A stretch of 64,000 nt of DNA from positions 124,001 to 188,000 of the forward strand of contig JASWJB010000009.1 of the NCBI GenBank assembly GCA_032433595.1, read 5' to 3'. Source of the DNA: Conoideocrella luteorostrata. Lineage: Eukaryota; Ascomycota; Sordariomycetes; Hypocreales; Clavicipitaceae. Position numbers and translations under genes: made by a program. This document shows, piece by piece, positions 1 through 11,343 of this stretch. The notes below the pieces were generated by a model. That model was not told where the DNA came from and did no database searches. It worked only from the letters and a program-made list of their open reading frames with translations. The stretch's first letter is position 1; each line of letters opens with the position of its first letter.

Positions 1-1045
1 CTTTCTTATTGTTAAAGCGCAGCCTAGGATCTAACCACTCTCATGCAACCATTGCCTAGAGATATTTCAATCAGTAGCAGCTCTTACGTGGTGTATTTTC
101 ATGATGATGAGTAGCGTGTATCAACTCATGCATAGGATAGCTATTACAACACTTATATAAACGAATGTAAAGAAAGAAATCTTATCCACTTTCACTGGAA
201 GCAATCATTCCAGCCCTGTTCAAGCAATAATCTTCCTCTCCTGGGCTTTCCCACCATCCGTAGACACTGTGTCTACATCCCTGCTCTTATCACGATCGAA
301 TGCCCTATATCCTCCGACTTTGGGGCGAATCACGCGGCATACCTTCCAAACATCATGACCAGGCTCTTCCCTGGCCTCTTTCCCATAACAGCTCCACGCC
401 GGCCGGGGGGGATCGGGCCTTAGATATTTTGCCAAGTATACGTGAGGGGCATGTATTAGTTACCTCGGCGGCTTATTTAGTAAACGACAGTAGCTATAGG
501 CTCGCTCGATCTGCTCGATGACATTTGACTACAGCAAGTAAGCAAGACGAGGATTGGAAAGCAATCGAGGATGCAGGATTTGACTTTGTGCCATCATAGA
601 TTAGATTGAGATTGAGGGACGAGAGCGGGACTTCTTGCAGAAAAGATTGAAGGACATCAATGATGTTCAGGCAAGTGTCTGTGTGTCGGTCCCAGACTGC
701 GTCAGTGGCGTCCTGACAGCATAGTATTGAGATGGGCAGCAAGCTCGCTTTTGCAATACAGCACCGAACAATGTTCTGATCTTTATTGTCAGACTCAGCC
801 TCGACGCACTTTCTTGCCCCGTGCCATGTAGAGCTACACGTGCGACGTGAGCACCTCGTGTTGCCGCACAATATACTACTCTGACATGATATTGACACCT
901 AGCAAGAGCGAGATGGAGACTTGAGAGCACCATCTTCCGCGTCTTTGACAAGGCAACTAGTGCTTCTCTAAATTGAATGAATAACCATCGATGAAAGTGG
1001 GTGCATGTGAATTAGTCAAGTGTTATTTACAGAAACCAGCGCTTT
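1..1045. other. Gene-poor stretch
   Basis: No ORF here has a recognisable domain. An open frame on the minus strand at 494-898 (134 codons) has many Cys and Ser and no family resemblance that I can name; a second frame overlaps it at 667-951, which suggests chance. It could be the remains of a gene, but I see no basis for a call. Confidence 0.5.
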
Positions 1046-2098
1046 TCATAATTTCAGGAATTTCACGATCTTCTCAACGGCTTGATCATCACCCTCTGCT
1101 GTGTCTGCGAGTTTTTCATCTACCCATCCCCGAGACCACCCGCCTCCAAAGTCTATTAGCCAAATGTCGTTGCTCGGATCGACGATTATATTAGAAGCCT
1201 TGCCATCCCCCCAAACAACGCCAATATCGTGTAACTGATTCACCGTCTGGCATATCTGAGCGACCCACTTGTGCTTGACGTCCAAGGACACTGCAGACAC
1301 ATCAACATCACGTAACGTCCCTCCATATGAGCTGGATGGAACCCAGTCACGCAACAGTCCAATAATGGCTCCCGAATAGGCATGCTTGACGTATCCTTGG
1401 AGATTTGGTACGTGAATAGTCGTATCTGTCAAGTTATTCTCCCAGATTTTCTGGAGGCTAAGTAACTCTTGTTCAAGGGCAGGGTCCTGAAGTCCGGCTC
1501 TTCGAGCCTTGCACAGCACATCTCGCCCGTCCACCCGAGCTCGGCTGACCGTACCATTCCCGCTAACAAAAACATGCTGAATGAGAATATCCTTGGACGA
1601 GTAAAGAGGAAGCCGGCTGTCCGGACGAAAAGTCGAGTCGAATCGAGGGTCAGGATCAATATCTGGTATTGATACTGCATCATCCCGGCTGATTCGAAAA
1701 ACCGCCGGTTTATTGTTGATGGTTTGGAGACGGAAATCAAGCACCTCTGGATACAGATGTGTGTGCAAATCTGGCGTGGCTGAACGGGAATCAAGCATCG
1801 GCGGGGCTACCTGAGAAAAGGAAGACACGCCAACACCGATGATCGCATCCAAAGCTTCATTAATTATATCATCATAATCTTCGTCTGCAGCAGTGACTGC
1901 CTCGTTCAGGAGGTGGATCACACGGTCCTCGATAGGAGTTTCGAGCGATGTATTGTCTCCATTTCGGGAGAAAGAACTTGCAAAAACCGACACTGTAATT
2001 CGCTTTGTATTGAATTCGAGAGTGATGTCAGCACCGTCATCATCCCCAGCATTTATTTGCACCACCGTGATATCGTCAAGTCCTTCAGCGTCGCCCAT
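1046..2098 (-). CDS. Protein kinase-like protein, 350 aa
   Basis: Single-exon gene starting at an ATG at 2098. The first ~120 residues are acidic and lack a known domain. The C-terminal ~200 residues look like a divergent eukaryotic kinase fold: a putative ATP-anchoring Lys in VLCKARRAG, a catalytic loop WGDGKASNIIVD (in place of HRDxKxxN) and a metal-binding LIDFGGG (in place of DFG). The catalytic Asp, Lys and Asn are all present, so phosphotransfer is possible, but the His of HRD is Trp. Such solitary fungal kinase-like genes are common and mostly uncharacterised. The gene ends soon after the DFG segment, so the C-lobe is short. Substrate and role are unknown. The start is supported by absence of an in-frame ATG upstream in the open frame. 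Confidence 0.75.
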   Translation of the reverse strand: MGDAEGLDDITVVQINAGDDDGADITLEFNTKRITVSVFASSFSRNGDNTSLETPIEDRVIHLLNEAVTAADEDYDDIINEALDAIIGVGVSSFSQVAPPMLDSRSATPDLHTHLYPEVLDFRLQTINNKPAVFRISRDDAVSIPDIDPDPRFDSTFRPDSRLPLYSSKDILIQHVFVSGNGTVSRARVDGRDVLCKARRAGLQDPALEQELLSLQKIWENNLTDTTIHVPNLQGYVKHAYSGAIIGLLRDWVPSSSYGGTLRDVDVSAVSLDVKHKWVAQICQTVNQLHDIGVVWGDGKASNIIVDPSNDIWLIDFGGGWSRGWVDEKLADTAEGDDQAVEKIVKFLKL

Positions 2099-3200
2099 GA
2101 TTGAACGATAGAGAATGATCGAAGATAAGCCGGCTACCCCGGACGTCGCAAATGTTTATGCCCCTAGCTATGGGACAAGGGACTTGGAGGGCTGTGGGGA
2201 GTGGAAATTGGCGTTGGCACTTACTTGGGTGGGCATCTGTCCAAATTTAGCAAAAAAGAGCGGTTTTTTGCTGAAACATGTCATTGGTATGAGTTGCCGC
2301 CGAGGAATATGACGGGGGCTTGCAAAGCGCTCATAATTCACCAAGATAGTCGTCCGCCCATCATCAGCCCCAAATCGCCAGGAGGGCGGTTTGGAATCAT
2401 CAACACCATGCCGTGATTCGTCGACTTGACGCCAACGCCTTCTATATGTGGCCGATGGTTTACTCGGCCGTAGTCTAATAAAAGTCGGCTCTCTTCTATA
2501 TGAATAGGGAGTCCCCCCAGGAAGCATTTTTCGCCCTATTTGCACAATGAGCGTATTTAAATTTTCACAGCAAATTGCGATTCTTCAGTATCCTTATCAG
2601 CTAAAAGATGTGTCACATGACTATCGTGATCCATAGATGCGGTCGCAGACGCTACGCGGCAGAATGGTCGATGGTACATGTGCAAGCATCGTAGTTCAAC
2701 CCGAACGAACCAGCGCGATTCATTGTGCAACGACCGACGATGCCGCCACCGGCAACTGGGTGGTGTCTAGATCTGTTGTATGTGTGAGAACGGACCAAAT
2801 CGCTACCCGAGTTTGTCAACCCTGACACTGGCAACAGTACCAACCCCTGCAATGACAGCCCCTTGCGACGCATGTACTGGTCAATCCAATGCGAGAAATG
2901 TGGCTTGTGCTATTCCAGCGGCAAGTTTTATTAAGTATTGTACGGAGTACGTATGTATTTGCCTGTAGAGGCAGGCTTAAAAAATGGCTTTGCAGCCCTG
3001 CTAAACCCGTCCAAAAAGAGAGCCTAAATGCGCCGCAAGGATAGACTACACGAGAAATGCGAAAGCCTCTGCGCCTTTCAGTCGACAACAGGTCACTAAT
3101 ATATTAGGCCATCTTGCACCCTCCCACCTGGGCCAGTGATCTTCTTGCATGACTACTTGCACCACAGGAAAATAGACTCTCAGCTTGATAAAACGATACG
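2099..3200. other. Intergenic region between divergent genes
   Basis: Separates the minus-strand kinase-like gene from the plus-strand hydrolase, so it should carry both promoters. No coding signal seen. It contains one exact TACGGAGTA at 2941-2949, about 250 bp before the hydrolase start. Confidence 0.6.
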
Positions 3201-4043
3201 ATGGAGCTCACCGAGAAATACTCTACTCCAATTGGCATCGTGCGCTGGATCAAGATGGGCTCTGGCCCGCCACTTGTCTTCAACCACGGCACGCCCTTCA
3301 GCTCCTTTGTGTGGAAAGACGTTGCCGAGTCTTTTTCCTCTCGATACACCGTCTATTTATGGGACATGCTGGGCTACGGTCAATCAGACATGTGCGACGG
3401 CCAACAAGTCTCGCTCGAAGTCCAAGGGAAACTCTTCACGGAGCTGCTGCAACTCTGGATGCGCGACTGTGATGATCCTTCGACGCTGCCAACCGTGATA
3501 GCTCACGACTTCGGCGGCGCTGTTGCTCTCCGTGCCCATCTCCTACACGGCGCCAAATACCGCGCTCTGGCCTTGGTAGACCCGGTCGCTGGGCCGCCTC
3601 TCGGATCGCCGTTGTTCCATTTAATACACGATAATCACCACATCTTTACACAGCTTCCGCCTAATATTCATAGGGCACTGGTTCACGAATACATCTCCTC
3701 TGCTAGTCATCAGACGCTGCACTCCGCTACGATGGATGCGCTCGCGGCGCCGTGGCTCACAACCGAAGGCCAGCCCGCCTTTTATCGGCAGATTGCGCAG
3801 CATGAGCTTCGATTTACCGAGGAGTTTCACCCCAAGTTCCCAGAGTTGGCGGCTCTCCCTGTGCTGCTGTGTTGGGGCACCGAAGATACCTGGATTCCTC
3901 TGGATCGCGGCCGCACACTTGCATCTCGCATACCCAATGTGCAGTTCGAGGAGATTGCAGGGGCGGGCCATCTTGTGCCCTTGGATAAGCCGGCACAGCT
4001 GACGACGTGCTTGTTGACCTTTCTGGCAAGTTTAGAGAAGTAG
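3201..4043 (+). CDS. Alpha/beta hydrolase, haloalkane dehalogenase/epoxide hydrolase-like, 280 aa
   Basis: Single-exon gene with the full alpha/beta-hydrolase core: oxyanion-hole motif HGTPFSSFVW (about residues 29-38), a strand-turn-helix elbow IAHDFGGAVALR whose nucleophile position is Asp rather than Ser, an acid-bearing loop LLCWGTEDTWIPL, and the catalytic His in AGAGHLVPLDKP near the C-terminus. An Asp nucleophile is characteristic of haloalkane dehalogenases, epoxide hydrolases and fluoroacetate dehalogenases and argues against a plain esterase. Length (280 aa) fits the family. No signal peptide, so probably cytosolic. Substrate cannot be told from sequence. The cap domain (about residues 135-210) is short. 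The start codon is the first ATG after the upstream stops. Confidence 0.88.
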   Translation: MELTEKYSTPIGIVRWIKMGSGPPLVFNHGTPFSSFVWKDVAESFSSRYTVYLWDMLGYGQSDMCDGQQVSLEVQGKLFTELLQLWMRDCDDPSTLPTVIAHDFGGAVALRAHLLHGAKYRALALVDPVAGPPLGSPLFHLIHDNHHIFTQLPPNIHRALVHEYISSASHQTLHSATMDALAAPWLTTEGQPAFYRQIAQHELRFTEEFHPKFPELAALPVLLCWGTEDTWIPLDRGRTLASRIPNVQFEEIAGAGHLVPLDKPAQLTTCLLTFLASLEK

Positions 4044-4330
4044 TTGGTAGTTGAGCCATGATTTCTTTTGTCGAACCAAGCTAGCTAGGCAGATTTGGCC
4101 TTGTTAGGGTGAAGTAAGAGTCGAGCCTTTGTTGATCATTCTGTCATGCATTAATATCCCTTGGTCGAAATAAAACCATGTTTCGATATTCGTTGGACAC
4201 AAGGAACGGCTGACCAGTCGCTGGCATAATCAGTCTCGTAGCATCTTTAACAGTTATTTCAGGAACACGGAGCTGCCACATGCGCTTTTTCAGCCTGATC
4301 GATATTAACCAATCTTTATTGAATTGAATT

Positions 4331-4391
4331 ATCCTCAAGCTTGACCTGTTTAGAAACCGAGTGACGCGACATGCCATCACATCAGTTCAAG
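4331..4391 (+). repeat. Direct repeat copy 1 (partner at 5144)
   Basis: Starts ATCCTCAAGCTTGACCTG and matches 5144-5203, which starts ATCCTCAAGCTTGGCCCG. The early differences are G-to-A and C-to-T in this copy, the type of change left by repeat-induced point mutation. No flanking element was recognised. Confidence 0.55.
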
Positions 4392-5143
4392 CCCAATATG
4401 GCAGCTCCACCAACTCTAAGCCCACACATGCTCCTACGTCGTATTGACAGAGCAGCACTTCCGATCCTCCTGACCTCGAGATCCAGCGTCTGAAAGAGGC
4501 GGATGTTGACCCTACAGAGCTCCGAATTGTGGTCGTAAATTACTTGTGCTCCGGGAATATCCACGCCTATCCCCACCAGTGACATTAAGTATGTAACTTT
4601 TATTTGAACGATAGTACGGAGTACACCTTCGAAGACGGCACAGATGTTGAGGCGGGCACCTATGTACTCCGTATGCATCCCAGTATAGTATATTATGTCG
4701 AGAGGGACTATCTTTGCCGATGGACTTTGACGGACTGCGAGCTCATTCGAGCTGCGAGACAAGCGGACACTGTCAAAGGAGACGACTCCCGCTTTGATCA
4801 AGCTATGCTAACATGGACATGGGCACATGGCTCATCCAGGGCGATTCTTTGCGAGGAATATAGTGAACATGGTCCGGTAGCGGTTCTCTCATCCTCATCA
4901 TGGCATTGGATATGTTCCAATACCCATTGGATGGTTGAAATGAACAACGAGCCTGCCACACGCAAACGCATGCGGCTGAGTGCTAGCGCCTATCTGACCT
5001 GGGCGCTGCAAGACGACGCAAGGAAGTTTCGAGGAAAGCAGATGATGTTACGTGTATTCTAGGTTTCGCATTTTCCTGGCTTTCCAAATCTGGCAAAACT
5101 ACGCCTGCCTCATGGCTTCCCACGTGGATCCATGCTATGTATG

Positions 5144-5203
5144 ATCCTCAAGCTTGGCCCGTTTGGAAACCGAGTGACGCGATGCCCTGTCAAAGCAGCT
5201 CAA
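5144..5203 (+). repeat. Direct repeat copy 2 (partner at 4331)
   Basis: The less mutated of the two copies, 813 bp downstream of the first. The pair could bound a short mobile element or be remnants of a local duplication; the stretch between them has no recognisable coding content. Confidence 0.55.
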
Positions 5204-5652
5204 GTCTATCGATTAGCCGCATGTGCAGCTACAGTAACTACTCAATACTACCGCAACTCCATCAATCTCTCGGCTTGTTACTCCGTGCCCGCCCCGCCTA
5301 TTCATCTCAACTGAATTCAGCAGCAAGCCCACCCATGTGGCCGCCGTAGCATCTTCCTGGATTTGGCCAGCACGTGGGAGAGGCTGGCTCTTCAGTGGAC
5401 GCGCCAAGCATCGCGAACCGCATAGCTCACCGAGCGGTTTTCGTCACTCCACGGTCTTGTGGTGGGGGCTGCATGCACTATCGGCCATCTATTTATCGAC
5501 TTCCACAATGGGCATTTGGTCAAGAGGCCATTTTGGGGCATTCCCAAAATATATAAAATCTAGTAGTTCCACCTAAATGCTTGTTCTTCAGGGCAATGTA
5601 CCTAGGACGAAGCAGAACACAATTGTGTGGCGTCTCCCGGTAATCTCGCACC

Positions 5653-7422
5653 ATGGTCTGGTTTCTTTCGTCGTTGGCGCCTCTCACTATCGCGGCTTAT
5701 GTCTCGGCCGCTGCCGCCGCAGGAGAGTCTCAGAGTGCCGTCTTCTCGACTACATGCGAAGGAAAGCCGTACACCTACAATGAGCTCGCGGGCTATGGAT
5801 TCGTAGCCAGCGATGCGCGCGACAAGTTCGGCGACTCCATCAGCCTCGGATCCTCCATTGCATTCGCGTCGTGGGCCAAGAAGGGCTCTAAATACGAGGG
5901 CAAGCTGTACGGTCTACCAGATCGGGGTTGGAACACGCAGGGCACTGTCAATTTTCAGCCTCGCGTCCACGAATTCCTTGTGACTCTGACGCCGGCCCCC
6001 GAGGCAACTGTTGCGAACCCGTCTCCGCCAAACGTCGCCTTTACGTACCTGGATAGCATCTTGCTCAAGGGACCGGACGGAGCACCCGCTACGGGTCTGG
6101 ATGCAGACCAAACCGGCGGCTTGAAATATCCTGGCTATCCCATCTTGCCGGCAGCTACGTACAAGGGAGATGGCTTCGGCGGGGATGGTCCTGGAGGAAA
6201 GCGAGTCACAATTGATGCGGAGGCATTGGTTCTTGAAAAGGACGGCGGATTCTGGATCAGCGACGAGTACGGCCCGTACGTCTACAAATTCGACAAGAAT
6301 GGCACCATGACTGCCGCGCTTGCTCCGCCGGATGCTATTCTTCCTTTGAGAAACGGCACTGTCAGGTACGTCATAACAAAGTCTTGAAAGAATAAGGCCA
6401 CATAGAAAGCCCAGGTGCTAACGGGAAGAGGGCCCAGCTTCTCGTCAAACACCCCTCCCATTTATGACCCCAAGGAGCAGCCTGTGCCTGGCAACCCAAC
6501 CCAAGGCCGCCAGAACAACCAGGGTTTTGAGGGAATGACCATCAGTCCTGACGGCAAGTCTCTCTTCGTGCTCCTCCAGTCCGCCACCAGACAGGACGGC
6601 GGACAGAGCTCCAGCACCCGCCGCTACACACGCCTCCTGCAATACGCAGTTCGGAGATGTAAAAGCCGCCGTGGTCACTACTACCAGCCGGCAGCCCTCA
6701 AGGCCGAGTACGTCGTGCCGCTGCCAACTTTTACAGACGCAGCCGGCAAGAAGCTTGTCGCGGCACAGTCCGAAATGCATTTCATATCAGACACACAATT
6801 CCTCTTCCTGCCCAGAGACTCCAATAACGGGCATGGCCAGTCTAGTAGTCAATCTGTATACAGACATGTTGATGTATTCGATATTTCTACGGCCACAAAC
6901 GTCAAGGGGCCCGCACATGATGCATTCAACACATCCATCGCCAGCACAGGCAAGTCCCCCATCTCTACCCCTTTAAACAGGAATATTGCCAAGTGCTAAC
7001 AGACGAACCAGCCGGTGTTCTCAACCCAGACATAAAACCTGCAACGGTATGCCCCTTTATTGACATGAACCTCAACGCGCAGCTTAATCGGTTCCGTGTG
7101 CACAACGGTGGCCCCCAGGACAGCGGACTTCTTAACGAGAAATGGGAAGGCTTGGCTCTGGTGCCTGTCAATGCCGACGATGGATCTGGAACGCTCACCG
7201 ACGACTATTTCCTGTTCGTGTCGTCCGACAACGACTTTGTATCCCAAAGAGGTACGTGGACAGGACAACAGCTGCTCCGAATATTTGCTAACGCTGGGAA
7301 CGGTAGGATTTACGAACTTTGGACGCAAGCCTTTCTCGGATGCGTCGGGGTATAATCTGGATAATCAGATGTTGGTCTTTAAAATTACTCTTCCCAAAGA
7401 TAGTAAGCCGTTGGTAAGCTAG
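5653..7422 (+). CDS. Secreted phytase-like/esterase-like domain protein, 526 aa, 4 exons
   Basis: Exons 5653-6365, 6438-6949, 7012-7251 and 7307-7422 join in frame to 526 codons plus stop. Residues 1-22 form a signal peptide. The rest matches the fungal 'esterase-like activity of phytase' family: GLPDRGWNTQG, a beta-propeller-like DGGFWISDEYGPYVYKFD, then after splice 1 a SFSSNTPPIYDP segment, GFEGMTISPDGKSLFVLLQS, NEKWEGLALVPVN, and the C-terminal NLDNQMLVFKITLP. Splice 1 (donor GTACGT, acceptor CCCAG) restores the expected NGTV-SFSSN junction. Intron 2 (6950-7011) needs a GC-AG donor (AG|GCAAGT) with branch GCTAAC; no GT donor keeps the frame. Intron 3 is 55 bp. The segment 6640-6700 translates to an unusual basic stretch and another frame is more plausible there, so a pair of compensating indels is possible. 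The catalytic activity of this family in fungi is poorly established. Confidence 0.85.
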
Positions 7423-7927
7423 ACAGTAGGTAGGTTATTGATCTAGCCCAGCCTCAAAAGTTAGCTCAATATCGCTAAATGCAGTCATCATAAGACGGCA
7501 TCTCAAATAATGCCGCATGAGTTTGTCGAATGTTCCGTAGATGATAGCCAGCTCCTTGCAGGCGGCTTTGAACTCCACTTCTCAGAGTGCATCCTTTTTT
7601 TTTTTTTTTTTTGTCATGACTAGAGACGTGAAGGTAAAAATGCACTCATTATCCTGGCACATGCCACATGCACACCTTCTTGTTTTGGATGAGTATTCAA
7701 AATGACGTCCTTTGCATGCGGCAGGGACAGGGATAAGCAGCGATATAAACTCTCTAGGGCAACGGATATGGTTGCCTCCCCTCACAGCGCGACTATTCGT
7801 TGTCGGGCCGAGACAAACTATTGGCAGCGAGCGCCAGATATGGGGGGTTCATTACTGCTCTATTGAGATTGCAATTACAAAGCAAGCATTGCATTGTCAT
7901 TCCTACTATAAAAACAGCTTTATGCGG
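7423..7927. other. Convergent intergenic region
   Basis: Lies between the 3' ends of the phytase-like gene and the permease gene. It contains an 18-base T run near 7597-7614 and no coding signal. Expected to hold both 3' UTRs. Confidence 0.6.
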
Positions 7928-9734
7928 CTATTCATCCTGGAACTTCTTCGGCACACGACGATACACAACCACATTCGTGCCATCACGTAATGGCTCGTTA
8001 TGCGGCTCCAGCGTGTATCCTCCAATCTTTGGCGCTGCAACCCACCAAATGAACCAGTAAACAACAGATGCCCCCAAAATAGCAATGCCGACAACGCAGT
8101 AAAGCCAATATGGCAGAGGAGGCGTGTCGCCCTTGCCGTTCGGCGGACGTAGGAACGGCGCCACGAGCTGGAACGCCTGACCAGCCATGAAGAACAACGC
8201 TACGGGCCACCAAACCTTGAAGGGTCGATGTGCATGGGGTTCGCTATAACGCAGGTAAAAAAGGCCACAAACGACAAGAGCATGCATGACCGAGGCGGGA
8301 TACCCCTCGAGGTCCAGAATGAAGTTGTAGGCATTGCCGAAGGGAATGGCAACGATGACAATGAATGACGGGATGAAGTGCAGAATGAGACCTGCGGAAG
8401 GCGACCCAAATGGCCATCCCGAGGCCCAAAATCTAGGGAACGGAATGACTCCCTCTTTGGCCAACTCCTGGTTGACGCGGGACTGAGCAAAGGTGACGGT
8501 CATGACATTTCCAAATGCAGAGAGGGCGACAAGCACGCTCAGCGCTCGCTTGGCGGCTGTGCCAAAGACCTTGCCCATGAAGTAGGCTGCAACCGTTGTG
8601 CCGCTTGCTGCGACTTCATGTGGCGTAGCAGCAGCAAAGTATGCCACGTTGGCGAGAAGGTAAAGAATACCGCAGGTAATCAAGCCCAGCGGACCGGCGA
8701 TCTTGATGGTGCGCACTGGGTTCTTTACTTCGTTGAGAACATACATGGCATTCGACCATCTGCAAAAACCCTTAGCAACCATAAATTCATAAATTCATAG
8801 AGTCGATAGAGGCATGTACCACTTACCCAGCGTATGAGTTGAGCACTTTAAAGAGCGCCGTCGCATAGGGATTACCAGATGTTGCCGAGCCAGCAAACGC
8901 ATCTCGAAAACTAGCATGAGGATCTTTGACGCTGGACACACCGCCTCCCAATACAACCCACCCAGTGACGACAATAAACAGCAAGAGCGCCGTCTTCAAA
9001 ACGGTGAAAAAGTTCATGCCGTGCACGCCAATCTTGGGGAAGAACGTATGAATAAGTGTGATGAAGGTGATCACGCCGATGGCTATGCCGCGTTGCTGCC
9101 ACTCGGTAGCAACTCGACCTGACGCGACAACTATATTTGAGGCGAAGACAATGCACCCAGAGGCTGTGCATGTTCCTGTCAGTCACAACGCTCTGGGGTG
9201 TCCTTGAACAGAAGTGTCCACGTACCTGTAAATCCCAGGGCAATCGCCTGGACCGCGAAGAGCGTGGTAATTAACATTTTTGGTCGGCGGTACGCGGCCT
9301 CAAGATAGACCTTTTCACCACCACTCCGAGGAATCATGCAGGCGAATTCGAGCCATACACAGAGTCCTGCGAGGGCGAGAAACAGGCCCAGCACCCATAT
9401 GAGCAATGATGCTCCCACGCTGCCCAGCCCACTGACGATGGAGGATGGCGTAGAGAAGATGCCGGTGCCAATGATGCGACCGATGCTAACAAATTGATAT
9501 GCAATGTCAGTTTATCTCATTCCTGTGCCTGTCTGTCGCAATTCATCCGTTCACGTACATTAACGATGTGGTACTAAAGAGCCCGAGGTGGCGTCCAAGA
9601 CCTCCTGCGGTGTACTGCTCAAAATTCAGAGGGCCTACATGATCCTTCAGCTCCTCAGTAGAACCAACCAGATGGTCTTCCAGATTGTCGTGGCCCGCTT
9701 CAGCGATGCCATGGTCCTTCGAATGGTTTGTCAT
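7928..9734 (-). CDS. Mup1-like amino-acid (methionine-type) permease, 534 aa, 4 exons
   Basis: Exons (minus strand) 9734-9559, 9485-9226, 9163-8827 and 8759-7928 give 534 codons plus stop; introns are 73, 62 and 67 bp, all GT-AG. After a ~55-residue hydrophilic N-terminus the protein has about 12 hydrophobic helices of the APC superfamily, L-type (LAT) subgroup. Diagnostic stretches are GRIIGTGIFSTPSSIVSGLG in helix 1, CMIPRSGGEKVYLEAAYRRP, the ASGCIVFAS segment rebuilt by splice 2, and SNAMYVLNEVKNPVRTIK rebuilt by splice 3. These are the hallmarks of fungal Mup1/Mup3 methionine permeases and close relatives. It should sit in the plasma membrane and import amino acids with protons; methionine/cysteine is inferred from family, not seen. 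The Lys-rich N-terminal tail could host ubiquitination. Confidence 0.9.
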
Positions 9735-10079
9735 TATGGCAGTTAATTAGGCAGATCCGTTACGCCAGGTTCCGTAGAAACACTAGGCAGATCATAGTCT
9801 GAGATAAATCGCATCGTTCTAGAAGCAGGCGTCGAGCGATGGTATATATACATGCGTATGTGCGGAGTTTGTGCTACGAGGACAAACTCTGTTTTCGTAC
9901 TGGGAAATGTCTCATGCCCGCGCGGATCTGACCGAGATAACACAGTGATTGCGTGCTCGTCCTCTCGTGCCACATGGGCGGAATCCTGGAGCCATTTTGG
10001 CCACTGATACGGCATTATTGGCACGCGCACTGCCGATAGCAGAGTCAATTATAATCCCAGTCTCCATTTAGTTGCAGCC

Positions 10080-10102
10080 TACTCCGTACGGAGTACGGAG
10101 TT
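10080..10102. repeat. TACTCCGTACGGAGTA dyad plus third half-site
   Basis: TACTCCGTA at 10080-10088 overlaps TACGGAGTA at 10087-10095, followed by TACGGAGTT at 10094-10102. The first two form a perfect 16-base palindrome. Located about 346 bp upstream of the permease start codon. Confidence 0.6.
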
Positions 10103-10176
10103 GGCGTATCGATTCCACAGCCGCATGGAGTTGGAAATACTCCGCGCATGACGGTCATCGTCAGACACAAGAAAAG

Positions 10177-10241
10177 AAAATAACGCGTTGGGGCACCAAG
10201 CATTGAAATGCCTGTCGCAAACGTCAACCAGAGTGGGCATT
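10177..10241 (+). repeat. Dispersed repeat copy, diverged (partner 18732-18798)
   Basis: About 65 bp containing GCGTTGGGGCACCAAGCATT; the partner reads GCGTTGAGGCATCAAGCATT. Most differences are G/A and C/T transitions, with the partner richer in A and T. No complete element is recognisable at either site. Confidence 0.5.
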
Positions 10242-11343
10242 GGCCTCCCATCTCTTCCAAAGAGGCGATTAGTTATCTTTTATCCGCATCGTGGCGAAAG
10301 CACCTGATGTCAAGCATCAGCAATCAAGCCACGCTCCTAACATTGGCAGCTACATGATGCTTTCCTCTCAAGGCTGACGCCAGTTTATCTTCATGTGCAG
10401 GCTAAGTTTTCTTCCGTTATCCAAAAATTCGACTGCGTTAATACAGCTATTACTCAGAAAAGTTAACAAACAAGAGCGACAGGCATTTTTGGAAGTATTC
10501 ACGCATGGGAACAACCCTTTGAGCCGAATATCCCCAGCCTTCTCGTACCCACCGTTTTGGGGCACATTGAATGGGACGGCTCAGTCTGATTCGCTAACAC
10601 TGCCGACGGTGCATCATAATTATGATGCGTCGCGACATTGCAAAATTGCGTCATAGTACGACAACGTGAACGCAATCAAGCGCCGTTCGATGTTCACCAG
10701 CCATCAGCTCTGGTCTTTAGCGTTGTAGGTGTCAGCGTGTTGTTATGTGATGAATAGGCAATTGTGACATTAAGCAAGCCCACATTAAGCAAGCCCCAGC
10801 CGATAAATGCGAAGCACTGCCGCTCGGGCGCCAAGCAAGCCCGGAAAGATTAATAACTAACTGGAGAACAGAACCGTGAATTGATAACTTAGCGATAGCT
10901 AGCGCCATGTGCCCAGGACAATTTCTGGCGTCAAGTCGCGAACTTCTACAGGCACCGAATAAGCTTGCCGTACCGCAACCCATCCAACGGGAATATGCCG
11001 TACTAGCAACAAGAAATCTAAACACGTCCCAGCCAAATGTGTACCAATTGGCTGTAATATTAGCATCCGTGGTTCCGGACTCACTCAGTCGACAGAGTAG
11101 GCACGAAGCTTATTTAAAGATAACTTCTTAAATACACTCCATACGGAATATATAGTATTACGAATTAATAAGATTTGTCTGTAAGAATCTAGAAATTATA
11201 AAGATTAAAGTACTGATTTAATAATTTACTATTTATACATATATCAACACATTCCTGATTAGCATAACAATAAAATAATTGTTTTGCAACCAATAGAAGC
11301 AAGTGACGGTCCTTGTTGATGGCAAGTTCCGGGCCCTACAGCA

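Larger units (their letters stand above)
4044..5652. other. Gene-poor stretch with a diverged direct repeat
   Basis: Two open frames (4604-5062 plus, 4382-4801 minus) overlap each other and show no domain, so I do not call them. The stretch holds a diverged ~60-bp direct repeat at 4331 and 5144, and an inverted pair of the 9-base motif at 4615-4623 and 4665-4673. Confidence 0.55.
9735..11343. other. Gene-poor stretch upstream of the permease
   Basis: Holds the permease promoter, a motif cluster at 10080-10102, a diverged dispersed repeat at 10177-10241 (partner near 18732) and a short tandem CATTAAGCAAGCCC pair near 10770-10796. From about 11130 to 11280 it becomes strongly AT-rich. No coding signal recognised. 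Confidence 0.55.

Noticed and set aside
494..898. 134-codon minus-strand frame near the left edge
   Set aside because: Overlaps another frame and has no recognisable domain or promoter; could be a relic but cannot be supported.
4604..5062. 152-codon plus-strand frame
   Set aside because: Contains the inverted 9-base motif pair near its start and overlaps a minus-strand frame; no family resemblance.
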